From NCBI GenBank assembly GCA_024734495.1, contig JALMQS010000729.1:682001-746000 (forward strand): DNA of 64,000 bases, in the 5' to 3' direction. The translations under genes and the position numbers were made by a program. The stretch comes from Forficula auricularia. Its lineage: Eukaryota; Arthropoda; Insecta; Dermaptera; Forficulidae. Below the pieces are notes generated by a model. The model saw nothing but the letters and a program-made list of their open reading frames with translations. It searched no databases and was not told where the DNA came from. Positions 1 to 10,794 of the stretch are shown piece by piece (position 1 is the stretch's first letter; the number at the start of each line of letters is the position of its first letter).

Positions 1-89
1 TTTCTTTCCACAATGCAGAAGACAATCCTAATCTATGATGTAAAAACAAACTCCGAGTTAAAATGATATTGTTTTGGTTTTTACTTTAT

Positions 90-420
90 CATACAGGATC
101 AAGTATTGTAATCGTGCATGGAAAAAGTGTTTTTTTTTGTGTCGTTTTTTCGAAATATTTCAAAAATGGCTGGCTGAAACTATTTTGTTTAAAAAAATTG
201 AGCCAAGCCATGGTATTTCGGTCTACAAAAAAGCCTCAATAACTGAACATCGAAAAAATTATATTTTTCGAAATAATAAATGTTTTGTCAAAATGTCTGT
301 TAGTACGTTAGTATGTGAGTCTCTGCATTACCCAAATTTTATGGACGCACAAGTTCAAAAAACTAGTGAGAATATCAAAAGGAAATTTTACAGGTAGTTT
401 TGGTTCATTGAGATTAAGAG
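90..420. repeat. Dispersed repeat, copy 1 of 2
   Basis: This stretch matches 52619-52930 in the same orientation. Shared blocks include 'CAAGTATTGTAATCGTGCAT', 'GAAACTATTTTG', 'AAGCCATGG' and 'CATCGAAAAAATTATA'. The two copies differ by many substitutions and small indels, so both are old. No credible protein is encoded: the short open frame here has no homologous open frame in the other copy. The family is not recognised; it is probably a non-autonomous transposon or the edge of a larger one. Confidence 0.7.
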
Positions 421-596
421 CTAATTAGATTATGGTTGAAATCGGACCCAAAATTAAGGGGGAGGGGGAGTTTAAAAATTAAAATTATAAGATTTTCAAA
501 CTTAAATATCAAGAAAAAATACTATAAAATGGAATAACGAAAAGATTATTATATTTTTTTGGGGCCAAATTTGGGGGGAGGGGTGTAGAGCCAAAC

Positions 597-1135
597 AATG
601 AAAATCTAGGCCCTTGGACCAAACTCAACCAAATTTTGTATTCATAATCAGTGGGCCCCCAGAAAACTATAAATTCAAAAACTAACTCCCTACAAGGGAA
701 GGGGGCGGTCAAAAAATGAAAATCTAGGCCCTTGGAGCAACTCAACCAAATTTTGTATATATAGGTAATCAGTGGGCCCCCAGAAGACTAAAAATTCAAA
801 AACTAACTCCCCAAAAAAAGGGAGGAGGGGGTCAGAAAATGAAAATCTAGGCCCTTGGACCAACTCAACCAAATTTTGTATATATAATCAGTGGCCCCAG
901 AAGAATAAAAGTACAAAAACTAACCGCCCAAAAAATGAAAATCTAGGCCCTTGGACCAACTCAACCAAATTTTGTATATATAATCAGTGGCCCCAGAAGA
1001 ATAAAAGTACAAAAACTAACCGCCCAAAAAATGAAAATCTAGCCCCTTGGACCAAACTCAACCAAATTTTGTATTCATAATTTGGATGAATTTGGTCCAA
1101 GGGCATGGATTTTCATTTTTTGACCCTTCCATCTT
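597..1135. repeat. Tandem repeat array ending in an inverted unit
   Basis: Five direct units begin at about 597, 715, 838, 932 and 1030 (spacing 118, 123, 94 and 98 bp). Each contains 'AATGAAAATCTAGGCCCTTG', then 'CTCAACCAAATTTTGTAT', then 'CAGTGG' and an A/C-rich stretch. The unit at 1081-1128 is in inverse orientation, so the array ends as a fold-back. Open frames across it on both strands are by-products of the repetition. The unit is homologous to the core of the fold-back at 17699-18497. Confidence 0.85.
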
Positions 1136-1269
1136 AAATTTTATAAATAATTTTTTAAAATATTAAATATAAGGGTGCGGCCAGGCGTATGGCAAAATCA
1201 TGTGGATGGCCACATCAGTTTATTAGTAACTAGATTTATATTAAATTTGAATAGATTAAAAAAACTCAC

Positions 1270-1442
1270 CCTAGGGATAATGTACTCGATATCCGACACC
1301 TGCTCATGGGTGCTCTTGATGGCTCGAGCGTTTCGATTTCGGAGGGCTCCCGTCCTCATCTGAAGAGCACAGTAACTGAACTGGCTGTCGAGAAACGATA
1401 TGAAGAGTCCGGCGATGGATGCAAATCGAGATACCACCTTGA
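1270..1442 (-). CDS. Exon of a four-transmembrane protein (TM4 and start of C-terminal tail)
   Basis: This is the third of three exons I can join on the minus strand. The acceptor is ...TTCAG|TC at 1443-1444 and the donor is AGG|GTGAGT at 1264-1269. The exon is 173 bp: two bases complete a codon begun in the upstream exon (8481-8703), followed by 57 codons, leaving phase 0. The peptide has one hydrophobic helix, 'FASIAGLFISFLDSQF', followed by 'SYCALQMRTGALRNRNARA', a basic segment typical of the cytosolic side, and ends 'EYIIPR'. Local GC is clearly above its AT-rich surroundings. The donor means that further exon(s) lie beyond the left edge. With the other two exons this makes a tetraspan membrane protein. 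The topology recalls CD20/MS4A, ENTREP or sarcospan-like families, but I cannot assign a family. Confidence 0.8.
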
Positions 1443-2661
1443 CTGAACATGAAGATCACATTTCACTTTCCACACATGGCCAAACATTCTACTAAGAAAA
1501 GGTAAAACCTAATCATTTAGTATTAATTAAGCATTGTAAATTCACTCCAGTATTTTCAACACACATTTTTCCCCATTGTTTCTTAAAAATGATAAAATTC
1601 TAAAGTCATGTCATATAAATGAATGATTGAGGCTGATATACATTGCATTCTTAAATAGTATCTAAATCTATTTGTTATTATATTTGATTAGGTAGATATC
1701 ATTAATTAAAGAAAACATATTTTAATTGGTAAATAGTGAAAGTTAGAAATTAATTTTCAGATCATTTACCAAAGGACCAGATATTTATAAAGCAACTAGA
1801 ATTAAAAATAAGTTTTTTTATCTTATATAAAAACCATTATATAAAAAAATAAATAAACATGATTGACTATTGATATTAGTATGTCGAACCATACAAGTCA
1901 CCTCGATCTAGAGGGCATTTAGGGCTGGGAATATGGAGTAGGTACTTAAATAGAGGTTCAATTATTACCCATATAATATTGTCTAACAATATTGTTATTT
2001 GAGTTAAATTATGAAGCTATAAGTATTCTTATTATATAATCTATGTTAAGGTGACGACATTTAGTTCCACTAATTATCAATAAAGTGTTTTACCCTTGAA
2101 ATTAAAGGAAGAAATCTCTCCAGAAATTCAGTAAATAAAAATATAAAATAATATATATATATATATATATATAATATATTTATACAGTCAACAACATAAA
2201 AATTTACACTAAATAATTTTAAAATAAGATAAATAATTTAAATTAATTTTTTTACTATTCCTATATCCTATTAAGCATGTTGGATGTTGTTTTGTTAATT
2301 TTATTTTTATGCCCCACTATGATTCAATAAAGTCACCTTAAAATTTGCCCCCCCCCCTCCCTGAGCATGCATTCCTTTATAAAAATTAATTGAAGTAATC
2401 TAGTGGAAGAACTTTCGATGAATTTTATTTTGGATGCTATGAAATAATTAGTATGGACCAGAGATAAAAGAAAACTACACGATACATTCTACACTCAACA
2501 TTTTTATTAATATTTTGACTACTTAAAAAAATAATTATAATAGATTTTATAATAATTTATTAAAAATATTACTAAAAAATTTTCCTTAAAAAAGTCTGAA
2601 ATTATTGAGGTCTGGTTTATTTTGCTGTTGGATGTTACAACTTACGCGTACCTATATATAC

Positions 2662-3301
2662 TAGGGTGATCCTTATTTTGGGTATTTTCAAATTTTTACC
2701 CTGAGAAGGTCTCATATGGTTCTAAATAAATAAAAAAAATATCTCCCAAGTTTCAAGTCTTTATCTCAATTATAACCTGTGCCTCCAGCGATTCTCATCT
2801 AAATAACATGGGGTTTTTGTCATTAAAATATCAATCTTTTATTCCGGCCAAATTAATGGTTCAAAAAATTTGAAACTCTGTAGACATTATCTTTGTAATA
2901 CTAGCTATCCATCAGAATTATTACAGATTTTTTGCTATTATAATTTTGGAGTTACAGCTATAGATAAAATACTGCTATATCTTAGTGTTACTAAGTTATA
3001 GACTCCAAAATTATAATAGTTAAAAATCTGTAAAAATTCTGAGACATAGCTACTATTATAAGGATAAAGTCTACAGAGTTTCAATTTTTTTGAACAATTA
3101 TTTTGGCCGTAATAAAAAATTGATCTTTCAATGGCAAAAATCCCATGTTATTTAAATGAGAAACTTACATCGCTGGGGGCACAGGTTATAATTGAGATAT
3201 AAACTTGAAACTTGGGGGACATTTTTTTTTTATTTATTTCGAACCATTGTCAGGCTTGTCAGTGAAAGAATTCGAAAATACCCGAAATAAGGACCACCCT
3301 A
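2662..3301. mobile_element. Fold-back MITE with AGGGTG ends
   Basis: This is a near-palindromic element of about 640 bp. The left end reads TAGGGTGATCCTTATTTTGG; the right end reads (inverted) the same with two changes, ending in GACCACCCTA. The arms stay complementary almost to the centre (about 2985). They share blocks such as 'GTTATTTAAATGAGAA', 'CACAGGTTATAATTGAGAT' and 'CAAAATTATAATAG' in inverse orientation. No coding capacity is evident. Flanking TA/TATA fits a TA-target (Tc1/mariner-type) MITE; the superfamily is inferred from this alone. Confidence 0.85.
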
Positions 3302-4287
3302 ATATATACCTTTTATTTAACATCTATCACCGAATTTCTTTACGTTTTTATTTTGAAAAATGAATAAATATTTAGACAAATGTTTCAAGATTTTTTTTTT
3401 AAATAAAATACTCTCAAGCCGTACAGTGCTTGATATAATATTTTAATAATTTGTCGCAGTTGAAAATATTTTTCGAAGGTTTCACAACTCCAACCGCCTA
3501 TCAATTAGCTAGCAGGTATTTTAATTGCATGTTAATCGAGAGTAGAAATCCTTGTATAATAAAGATAGAGAAAAAATTATATCTACTTGTCTTAGACTCT
3601 CAACAGTGCGTGTTAAGTTAAACGAAGCTCTGGGCATCAACACAATTAGTAGCCATTTTCGATTGAAGTTTCAAGATGAACCTTTAAAAATTTCAATTTC
3701 TAACATTAACTATCGTTTCTCATGAAAAACAACACTTAAGAAGAAAAGAGAAATTTTGATAGCTATTCATGATAAAAATTATTAATAAATATTTTAAGAA
3801 ATAATTTATATTTTTAACAATGATTCTTTTGTGAATTATCAAGTATGTTAAATGTTATTACGTTATTAGGTTTAACTATAGTTAATATATATATATACAT
3901 CGTCCTTGATGTTATTTCATCTGAGACTACGAACTACGTAAATCCAAAATTGAGTTTGTTATTGTTTTTTCTTGATTATTTCGAAAAAATATTCATTCCA
4001 TTTGAAATTAATTATTTGAATTAGAGAGAGAGAGAAAAAAATTATAGATTACAAAAATATATAATACATATATAGAAATAGTTGAGTTTTAGGAAGTTAT
4101 AGAAAACCTTGGGAAGAACCTTGGATAATTTATTAAAAAAATATTATTAAAAGATCTCTAATTTTTACATTGTGGACCAGTCCTTACTAATAATAATATT
4201 TAAATATATAATTAATAATTTGGACTTATTTGATTACTTAATGAAAAGATTTAATTGATTGTGAGTAGATAAATAAATACAAATCTT

Positions 4288-4365
4288 TTGTAAAAACATC
4301 CTCAAACGTTTATTGGAATACCAAACGTTTCGGGAAAATTTCTCCCTTTATCAATATAATTAAAA
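4288..4365 (-). ncRNA. Hammerhead-like motif (degenerate)
   Basis: On the minus strand 4326-4354 reads TTGATAA, a GGGA/TCCC stem, then GAAACG, which resembles a hammerhead core (CUGANGA, stem II, GAAA) with two core changes. The same block recurs at 22399-22427 and, more diverged, at 11195-11225 and 53053-53083. It probably marks an old retroelement terminal region. The core changes make catalysis unlikely. Confidence 0.35.
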
Positions 4366-6566
4366 AAAAAGAAAACAAAAGTTGCTTTATATAACTATGC
4401 AGCATTTACAAAAGTTAAATTATTCAACCATTTGTTTGATATAATTTAAGATAACCAGAATACCTATTTAGGCTATAGGGTTCAAACCCTTTCTCCGAAA
4501 GCATCTAGCTGACTTATAATGTATAAATCCAAATAAATATAATAGAAAATATCAAAATATGTTTTAAAATTTAATTAAATTGAAGATTCATAGTGATGTG
4601 GACAAAATAATTAAAATTAAAAAAAAAAATTATTTTAGTACATTTAAAAAGCTTGGAAAAGTGAAAAATTATTAAGAAATTATTAATTATCTAGTTATAG
4701 TTTCCTTTCCTATTCTAATGATAACGAATTTCAATTTACTAAAAACAATAAAATATAATTTGCTAATGAATTCGAAATGGATCGAAAAAACGTTTATCTG
4801 TGATTAGTTTTTGTTTTTGTGCACATTCCTATGAATCTTCAATAATTATAAATCATTCTATATCTAATTGAATCTAAATTTTAATTCATTATTTTTATAT
4901 TAATAAATATCTACATTGTTTTATTGAATTGTGATATTAAAAAAGAAAAAGATTCTCGGTATGGGCCTAGGTTTTCTTATATATTTTTGAAATTCTAATT
5001 TCAAATTCATCCGAAAAACATTTGTTATCAATTTATAGGTATATATATTTATACAATTTTCTTTTCAACTAATGGAAATTTACAAACTTCCTTGACTTTA
5101 TGTCGGTTTTAATGAAACAAATAAATAAAATTAATAGAAAATGTTTGATGTTAGTTCAAAATAAACTTACCACAGTAAGAGAGACCGAGTTCAATTAAAT
5201 ACACTCAACTAAATCACTATCCGAGAGTATTGAATATACCAATACAAAGAGACCGCACTCCTATCCAACTCTTAGGCGTAATTGCCTGTTGATCGGTGGC
5301 AGTAAGCCGTAAGCAATGTGGAGTCCGGTTCACGTGTTTGGCTCCGGCCTCTGATGTCATACAGAGCTTACGTGATCTCCAAGAATTCCATTATCCGTGC
5401 CCTTGTACTCTATTCCCAATCATTATTAAAGTGTTTTCAAAGAATCACATATGTCATTCACCTTCACTTTGCAAAATTCTTTCAAATTCATTTGAAAATT
5501 TTAATATTAATCGTTTATAGTTAATTTAAAAATAGTTTGTTGTTTTGAAAAATTAGAAAAAAAAAATATAGAAGAAATCAGAATCAATGTGAAGGCAAAG
5601 TTTAATTTATTTCTTCAATTTCAAAATAAAAGAGAGAATTTTCAAATGAAAAAAAAGACTGAAAATTGTTGTAGTCATATAAAACGTGTCAAATTAAAGG
5701 ACAAAGAAGCGTTTGTATGAAAAAAAAAATTGGTTGAATTTGGGATATGAATGTCGATCTCCCTCGAAATAACAAATTTAAATTGAATGGATAATGGATA
5801 TCAATGTCCTGAAACCATGAAAAATCTAAGTTGCTGAAGAAGTTTCATAGAACAACGAAACCTGCTGAAGAAATTAAGAAGTTGTAATTAAAAAACGAAA
5901 CGTTCAACAAGGATCAACATTCGTTTTTTGAAACCAGTGTTCACATCCCAAAAATTTAAATTTGGTTTATTCTCAATGTTTAAATACTATTTAAAATAAA
6001 ATGGGCTGCTGTTGGAAAATAAAACACTGGTTTCAATTTGCATTTGTATCAAGCAGATGACCCCTCATGAGTTTTCTCTTAAAAATTAATTTTATAAAAA
6101 ATAAATATTAAAATGTTTCTTTATTAGTTTTCATAAATTTCACCATTACCGCCTAACCCTTGGAGGTACACAAATTTAAATAATGACCTTTAATAAAGAA
6201 GATTTCATTTCCAACAGAAAAGTTAATATGACTGAAATGTGTAAAATCAATAGTTTACGAACTAAAAGATATTCCAATATTGTTGAGTGAATGAACTCAA
6301 TAATGTTTCTCTGATCGCGACACATCCTCTCGATATAATCAGACCAAAAAAATGATAAATGATAAAGAAATCGATCTTATTTTATCGATTTCATCTATCT
6401 TGGGGTTCACAGTACCTTTTTAATATAAGAAAATAGCATTTTGATTAAGTTGTTTGTAGTTTAAAAGAAATTGTATGAAAAGATTCAATTTCTTCTCTCC
6501 GAAAGCGAATTAACTAGAAATGGCCAATGGTTTTATTTTTTCTCTCATTAGATATTTATTAAAATC

Positions 6567-7212
6567 TATTGAAATTTCATATCTGAGTGTTATTTTCATT
6601 TAGTTTTATATCAAATAATCATTATTAGGAAATTTGCATTTTAAAGGGTAGTTTATTTGAAGTCCAATTTGAAAAAACGCTAATAACCTGTTGAAATTTT
6701 TTTTAAAAAATATGAAATTAATAGATATTATAAAAACTTAATTATTAATAATTTAATTTAATTTTGAACTAAATCGATTCAGTACTTTTTGAGAAAATCG
6801 TCAAAAACCCCGAAAACCGTCTATGAAAGGCCGTTTTAGAAACATTTTAAAATTCGCCTCCATGTCACAAGTCAATGTTTCGTTTCATATGACTTTTTAA
6901 ACTTTTTCATGGGCTTTTTTAAAGAACAAAATTTTTCTCGTGCTTTCAAAAAACAATGTTTTTTAAACGGTTTTCGGGGTTTTTGGCCATTTTCTCAAAA
7001 ACTACCAAATCAATTTCATTCAAAATTGAAAATAAATATTAATAATTAATTGTTTTATGATATCTTTTAATTTCAAATTTAAAAAAAAATTTCAACGGAG
7101 TTATTATCGTTTTTTCAAATTTGACTTCAAATAAACTACCCTTCAAAATGCAAATTTTCTAATAATAATTTGATATAAAGTGAAAATAACACACAAATAT
7201 GAAATTTCAATA
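6567..7212. mobile_element. Fold-back element, about 645 bp
   Basis: The left arm starts with 'ATTGAAATTTCATATCTGAG' at about 6568 and the right arm ends with its inverse at about 7211. Inverted matches continue inward, including 'AGGAAATTTGCATTTTAAAG' against 'CTTCAAAATGCAAATTTTCT', and 'AAAACCCCGAAAACCGT' against 'ACGGTTTTCGGGGTTTTT'. The central spacer is about 6830-6955. No protein is encoded. Target-site duplications are not clear. Confidence 0.8.
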
Positions 7213-7975
7213 TACGAGTATTTAATTGTATATGTAATGGGAAAAAAATAAAACTTTTTGGCATTTGAAGCGGAATAGCGAAAACCAATTATTTTATCAA
7301 GACGCTCGTCTCATGAGGGACTCATTATTTGTTATGGATACTGACAAGTCCATTCAGCTTAGTCTAGTATTGATATTTATCTTAACATTAAATAAATAAA
7401 TAAAATAATTAAAAATTCGATATACCATAGGTATTATAAATATGTATAAATAGCCCTGGCTGGGCTTGCTTGACTCGGATGGCAGATCATCATATTATTA
7501 GTTTTAAAATAATAAATAATTTTAGCATTAAATATAATAAAATAAAAGCGTTAATATAAATTTCTCGATAGAAATGAATTTACGTATTTAACCATTTCTC
7601 ATGCTTAATTAATTACAATCAACCCATCAACGGTTTGAATAAAATCAAAGTTTTTCATTAAAAATTATTAAAGACCCTTTCAACAAAATTTTCTCAAATT
7701 TAAGGTCTAACTTTTTAACAAAGTTTTGATGCAAATTAAGGGACTTTTTCATTAAAATTTCTTAAGGACTTTTCAACCAAATTTACTCAAATTGAAAGTT
7801 TAACTTTTTAACAAAGTTTTGATCCAATTTAAGAGACATTTTCTTAATTGTTCTTTAATTCCTATTTGTTTGACCAGTGAACATTTTCGAATAGTGTTGA
7901 AAATACTGAAGCTGTGAAATTAAAAAAAAGTAATTTTTTATTTCTCATCCAAAGTAATTATTTTATACTTTTAGC

Positions 7976-8290
7976 CTTAGACCATGAAATATATAGACAC
8001 GCCTTCTGCTACTCTCCACACAGAGTGAAGTGAGGCCAACATCACCTACAGATGACGTCACGTTCTCGCATAAATATTTTGGTATATTAATTTAATATTA
8101 ATTTGCGATTATTGGAATCCAAAATAAATAATCTAAACTACGATAAAATATCTCAATGTATAATAATTCTTATAGTGGCCATTCTATTTCTGGGTGTTCA
8201 TACCTACAGATGACGTCACGTTCTCTAGGAGATGTTGGCCTCACCAAATCGACACCAGGGCGTATCTATATATTTCATGGTCTAAGCTTT
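7976..8290. mobile_element. Fold-back MITE flanking the exon at 8481
   Basis: 'TTAGACCATGAAATATATAG' at about 7977 is inverted at about 8262-8287 ('CTATATATTTCATGGTCTAA'). Inside, 'GTGAGGCCAACATC' and 'CTACAGATGACGTCACGTTC' also recur: the first is inverted, while the second appears in direct orientation on both sides. The element ends about 190 bp from the downstream edge of the 8481-8703 exon. The small ORF at 8194-8418 overlaps it and looks like chance. Confidence 0.65.
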
Positions 8291-8480
8291 TAGCTACCAA
8301 AATAATGTTACTCTCAATTTTTTCTTTGTTGGCTGCCTCCTATGTCGATTTACTCGAATTTAAAATTTTACATTTTGAAAACGGTATGGTTAATTACATT
8401 TTTTTTACAAAACCATAGGTTTTAGATTTGACCAACATCATATTATTTAAAGAACCGTTTAAATGTGTGCTTAGGCTTAC

Positions 8481-8703
8481 CCAGATGCAGCATCTCGGTG
8501 TGGGCGCGCCACTGTGGTTGCATGGGATCTAGGGGCGGAGGGTGCCAATAATGCCATTCGGCTACTTCGAGGACAGCGGCGTTTACTGCGTTCACAACCA
8601 GCACCGAAATCGCCATGTAGAGTAAAGTCTCGTGCTTCCTCGGCGACAGGGGTCCAGAGGCAGCGCAGGCTGTCATCGACACACTCACACCCATCAAGAT
8701 AGT
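8481..8703 (-). CDS. Exon of the four-transmembrane protein (TM2-TM3 and large loop)
   Basis: This is the middle exon of the host gene. The acceptor is TTGACAG|ACT (AG at 8704-8705) and the donor is CTGG|GTAAGC (8475-8480). It is 223 bp, enters at phase 0 and leaves one base into a codon, matching both neighbours. The peptide begins 'TILMGVSVSMTACAAS', completing TM2 from the upstream exon. TM3 follows ('LLYMAISVLVVNAVNAAVL'), then a loop rich in Trp, Pro and His ('EWHYWHPPPLDPMQPQW'), which reads as extracellular. A second open frame on the same strand is polar, Cys/Arg-rich and phase-incompatible, so it is a shadow. A start at the internal ATG (codon 4) is unlikely, because the frame is open through the acceptor and joins the upstream exon. 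Confidence 0.85.
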
Positions 8704-9169
8704 CTGTCAAAAGAAAGCCGATTGATTATTCCTTCTTCTCTCAACTCATTTAATATTATCAATAGATTTTAGGTTTGTAAAGTCTATTTTGGTTTATAGG
8801 TCCTACACAGGAAAACCTAAAAATCTTTAAAATAAATGTTTCAAAACTTTAATGGAAAATTAGTGTGCATTTACCATACAAGATCTTAAGGCATATTTAT
8901 AGAAAAATAACCTGGTATGCACAGCACGACTTTCACCTACAACCTCCTTCTTTTTTAAATCATTCTACCAATTTATCCTTTCAAATAAGGCTCGGAAACC
9001 TAAAAAGACAAATGTAAAGGAAAACTTCTGGTGAATCAATTTGAACAAAAAATCTTGACCCTTCTAGGCCAACATAAAGTTATAATTTACGTCTACATAT
9101 TTACATATTATTTATCATTCCTGAGATATAGGCTCTTTACAAGTTTTTCAAAACACCTACAGTGACTTA

Positions 9170-9490
9170 TTAGATCAAGACCAAATAATTACAGCAACAA
9201 AAGCTGCTATTAGAAGCCTGTCTTTTTATTCAGGTCTAGACACTATTTTACCCTCACTTAACATCTTACACTATACAAAGCGTAAATTCCCCTTTTCTCA
9301 AATATTGCTTGCATCGGTAGAGAGGGCTCCAAATATTTTCTTGCCATGCTGAATGCTATTCAGAACAGAACGATAAAACTAATAGAAAATCGGCCATTTT
9401 TGTTGTTTTCCCTGGTCCATTGTAAAACCGTGTCCATTCTGTATTATAGAGCAGTGCTTCTTCTCAAACTTTTTGAAGTCGGAGAACACT
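9170..9490 (+). pseudogene. LINE reverse-transcriptase C-terminal relic
   Basis: Frames interrupted by stops and shifts read like the C-terminal region of the LINE protein seen intact at 14524-15117. One piece resembles '...LASVERAPNIFLPC', corresponding to the stretch before 'IQKRAVRLIDD' in that protein. Another, 'LVHCKTVSILYYRAV', corresponds to 'LAHRRNVSALSLFYRYY'. The similarity is remote and no frame survives. It could be the same relic as 10545-10780, split by the mariner-like sequence between them. Confidence 0.45.
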
Positions 9491-9551
9491 AAACTCGTAA
9501 CATTTACTATACAACATAATTTCTGTCCACTTTATCGGTTGAGGAGTTTTT

Positions 9552-10140
9552 TCTACCCAAACTCGAAGAATTGGATCTGGGGGATATGTGGTTCCAACAG
9601 GATGGCGCCACTGATCACACGGCTCGAACTTCCATGAATCTCTTGCGGGAACACTTCCCCGAAGGGCTCATCTCTCTAAGGGCCAGTTGTATGTCGGTTG
9701 GTAAACTCTTTTTAAGCGTTGGCAAAGGGTAAAACCTTAAAATTCACCTTGTGTCGGGTGGGATGACCAATCAGATGACAGGCACTTTCATCTGATTGGC
9801 CATCCAAGTCCCTCCATTTACCATCTCCCCTTTGTCACTTGTAAAAAGCATTTACAAAGCGACATACAACCGGCCCTTAGGGGCGATCTTTAGTGGCCAG
9901 CGCGATCGCCAGAATTAGCCCCCTGTGACTATTTCCTGTGGGGCTACCTTAAAATTTTGGTTTACTTGAATCGTCCAAGGACCCTTGGTCAGCTGAACGA
10001 CAATATTCGTGCTGCTATTGCCGACATAGTCACATATATGCTGGAAAAAGTGGGAAGAAATTTCAAAATTCGGCTCTTAGTGTATTGACGAGGAAGGTAG
10101 CCACCTTCGAGATGACATTTTTAAAACCTAATGAAATAAA
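9552..10140 (+). pseudogene. Decayed Tc1/mariner-superfamily transposase, C-terminal half
   Basis: Translating from about 9585 gives 'WFQQDGATDHTARTSMNLL', the motif around the second catalytic Asp of IS630/Tc1/mariner transposases. After a 197-bp insertion (9680-9876) the frame resumes with 'PELAPCDYFLWGYLK', a typical stretch before the third acidic residue. It continues with 'LNRPRTLGQLNDNIRAAIAD' and ends near 10130. Stops and frameshifts interrupt it and the N-terminal half is not recognisable. The combination 'QQDGA ... DYFLWGYLK' is characteristic of a mariner-like lineage common in insects. No terminal repeats were identified. Confidence 0.75.
9680..9876. mobile_element. MITE inserted in the mariner-like relic
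   Basis: This 197-bp insertion has matching inverted ends: GGGCCAGTTGTATGTCGGTT on the left and, inverted, GGGCCGGTTGTATGTCGCTT on the right. The T-rich stretch just inside is also inverted (CTTTTTA). It splits a transposase frame that resumes immediately afterwards, so it is a younger insertion. The flanks are TAA on the left and TTA on the right, which would fit a 3-bp TWA duplication (PIF/Harbinger type) with one change. That assignment is an inference. Confidence 0.8.
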
Positions 10141-10544
10141 ACTTTAAATGTACCCCTATATACAGAAAAATAATTAAATCGATACTCTCGAAATATTTGG
10201 AATAACCATTTGAAAATCAAAATAAATTACTGGAAAGAAGCAAATTCAGTTTATTTATCCTAACAATAAAAAAAAAATCGATACTGCCAATACTTTTTGT
10301 TTTATTTTTTAAAATAAGGAACTGACCGCGTCCCACATTGTACTTGCTGGTTCGGGAGAGATTCTACAATATTCTTATTATACAAAAATCACCCGGCCTA
10401 ATCTATAATCAGATACAAAATTATTTCACATTGTATGAATTTTTCTTTTTAATTGTGTATTTTATTTTTTATGGCTTCACGGAGGACGATTTAAGAACCA
10501 TGGTTATAGGTACTGCAGAGGTGATTGTTCTGACGAATTAAAGT

Positions 10545-10785
10545 CAGTAAATCTCCAAAAGCTTCGATTGCGCAAAATACACGATTTTCTAACTCTTAAC
10601 CCCACTTCACTGTCAAATTAGTTAGGAATCAAACGGAAGCGTGCCAACTCTTTTATCACTATCTCTTCTAGAGACTGGAACTCACTTCCTACCTCCGCCT
10701 TTCCCGCGATCTAGAATCTTCAGAAGTTAAGACCCGCATTCACTGTCAGCTTCGACTCCGATCCAGCCCCTGAAATCTTTTCTCT
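10545..10785 (+). pseudogene. LINE reverse-transcriptase tail relic
   Basis: 'CTCTTTTATCACTATCTCTT' followed by 'AGAGACTGGAACTCACTTCC' reads 'FITISSRDWNSLPTSAFPA'. This aligns with 'YIPMTSRNWNSLPASIFPS' in the LINE copy at 14524-15117. Stops interrupt it. Several more copies of this 'SRxWNSLP' block are scattered through the window in different states of decay. Confidence 0.65.
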
Positions 10786-10794
10786 TTCTTCTTT

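Larger units (their letters stand above)
1443..8480 (-). other. Intron of the four-transmembrane gene (about 7.0 kb)
   Basis: This is the intron between exons 8481-8703 and 1270-1442 (GTAAGC donor at 8475-8480; AG acceptor at 1443-1444). It interrupts a codon after its first base. It is AT-rich and holds the fold-backs listed separately, an (AT)n run at about 2150-2175, and a hammerhead-like motif near 4326-4354. Between these (about 1500-2650, 3310-4280, 4370-6560 and 7220-7970) I see only A/T-rich sequence. The exception is a mildly GC-richer patch at 5230-5420 whose short ORFs are not convincing. Confidence 0.75.

Noticed and set aside
74..397. 107-codon ORF at the left end
   Set aside because: It overlaps a dispersed repeat whose second copy (52619-52930) has no matching open frame. 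The peptide is composition-driven.
8477..8710. Alternative minus-strand frame over the 8481-8703 exon (77 codons)
   Set aside because: Polar, Arg/Cys-rich and incompatible in phase with both neighbouring exons. The hydrophobic frame joins perfectly.
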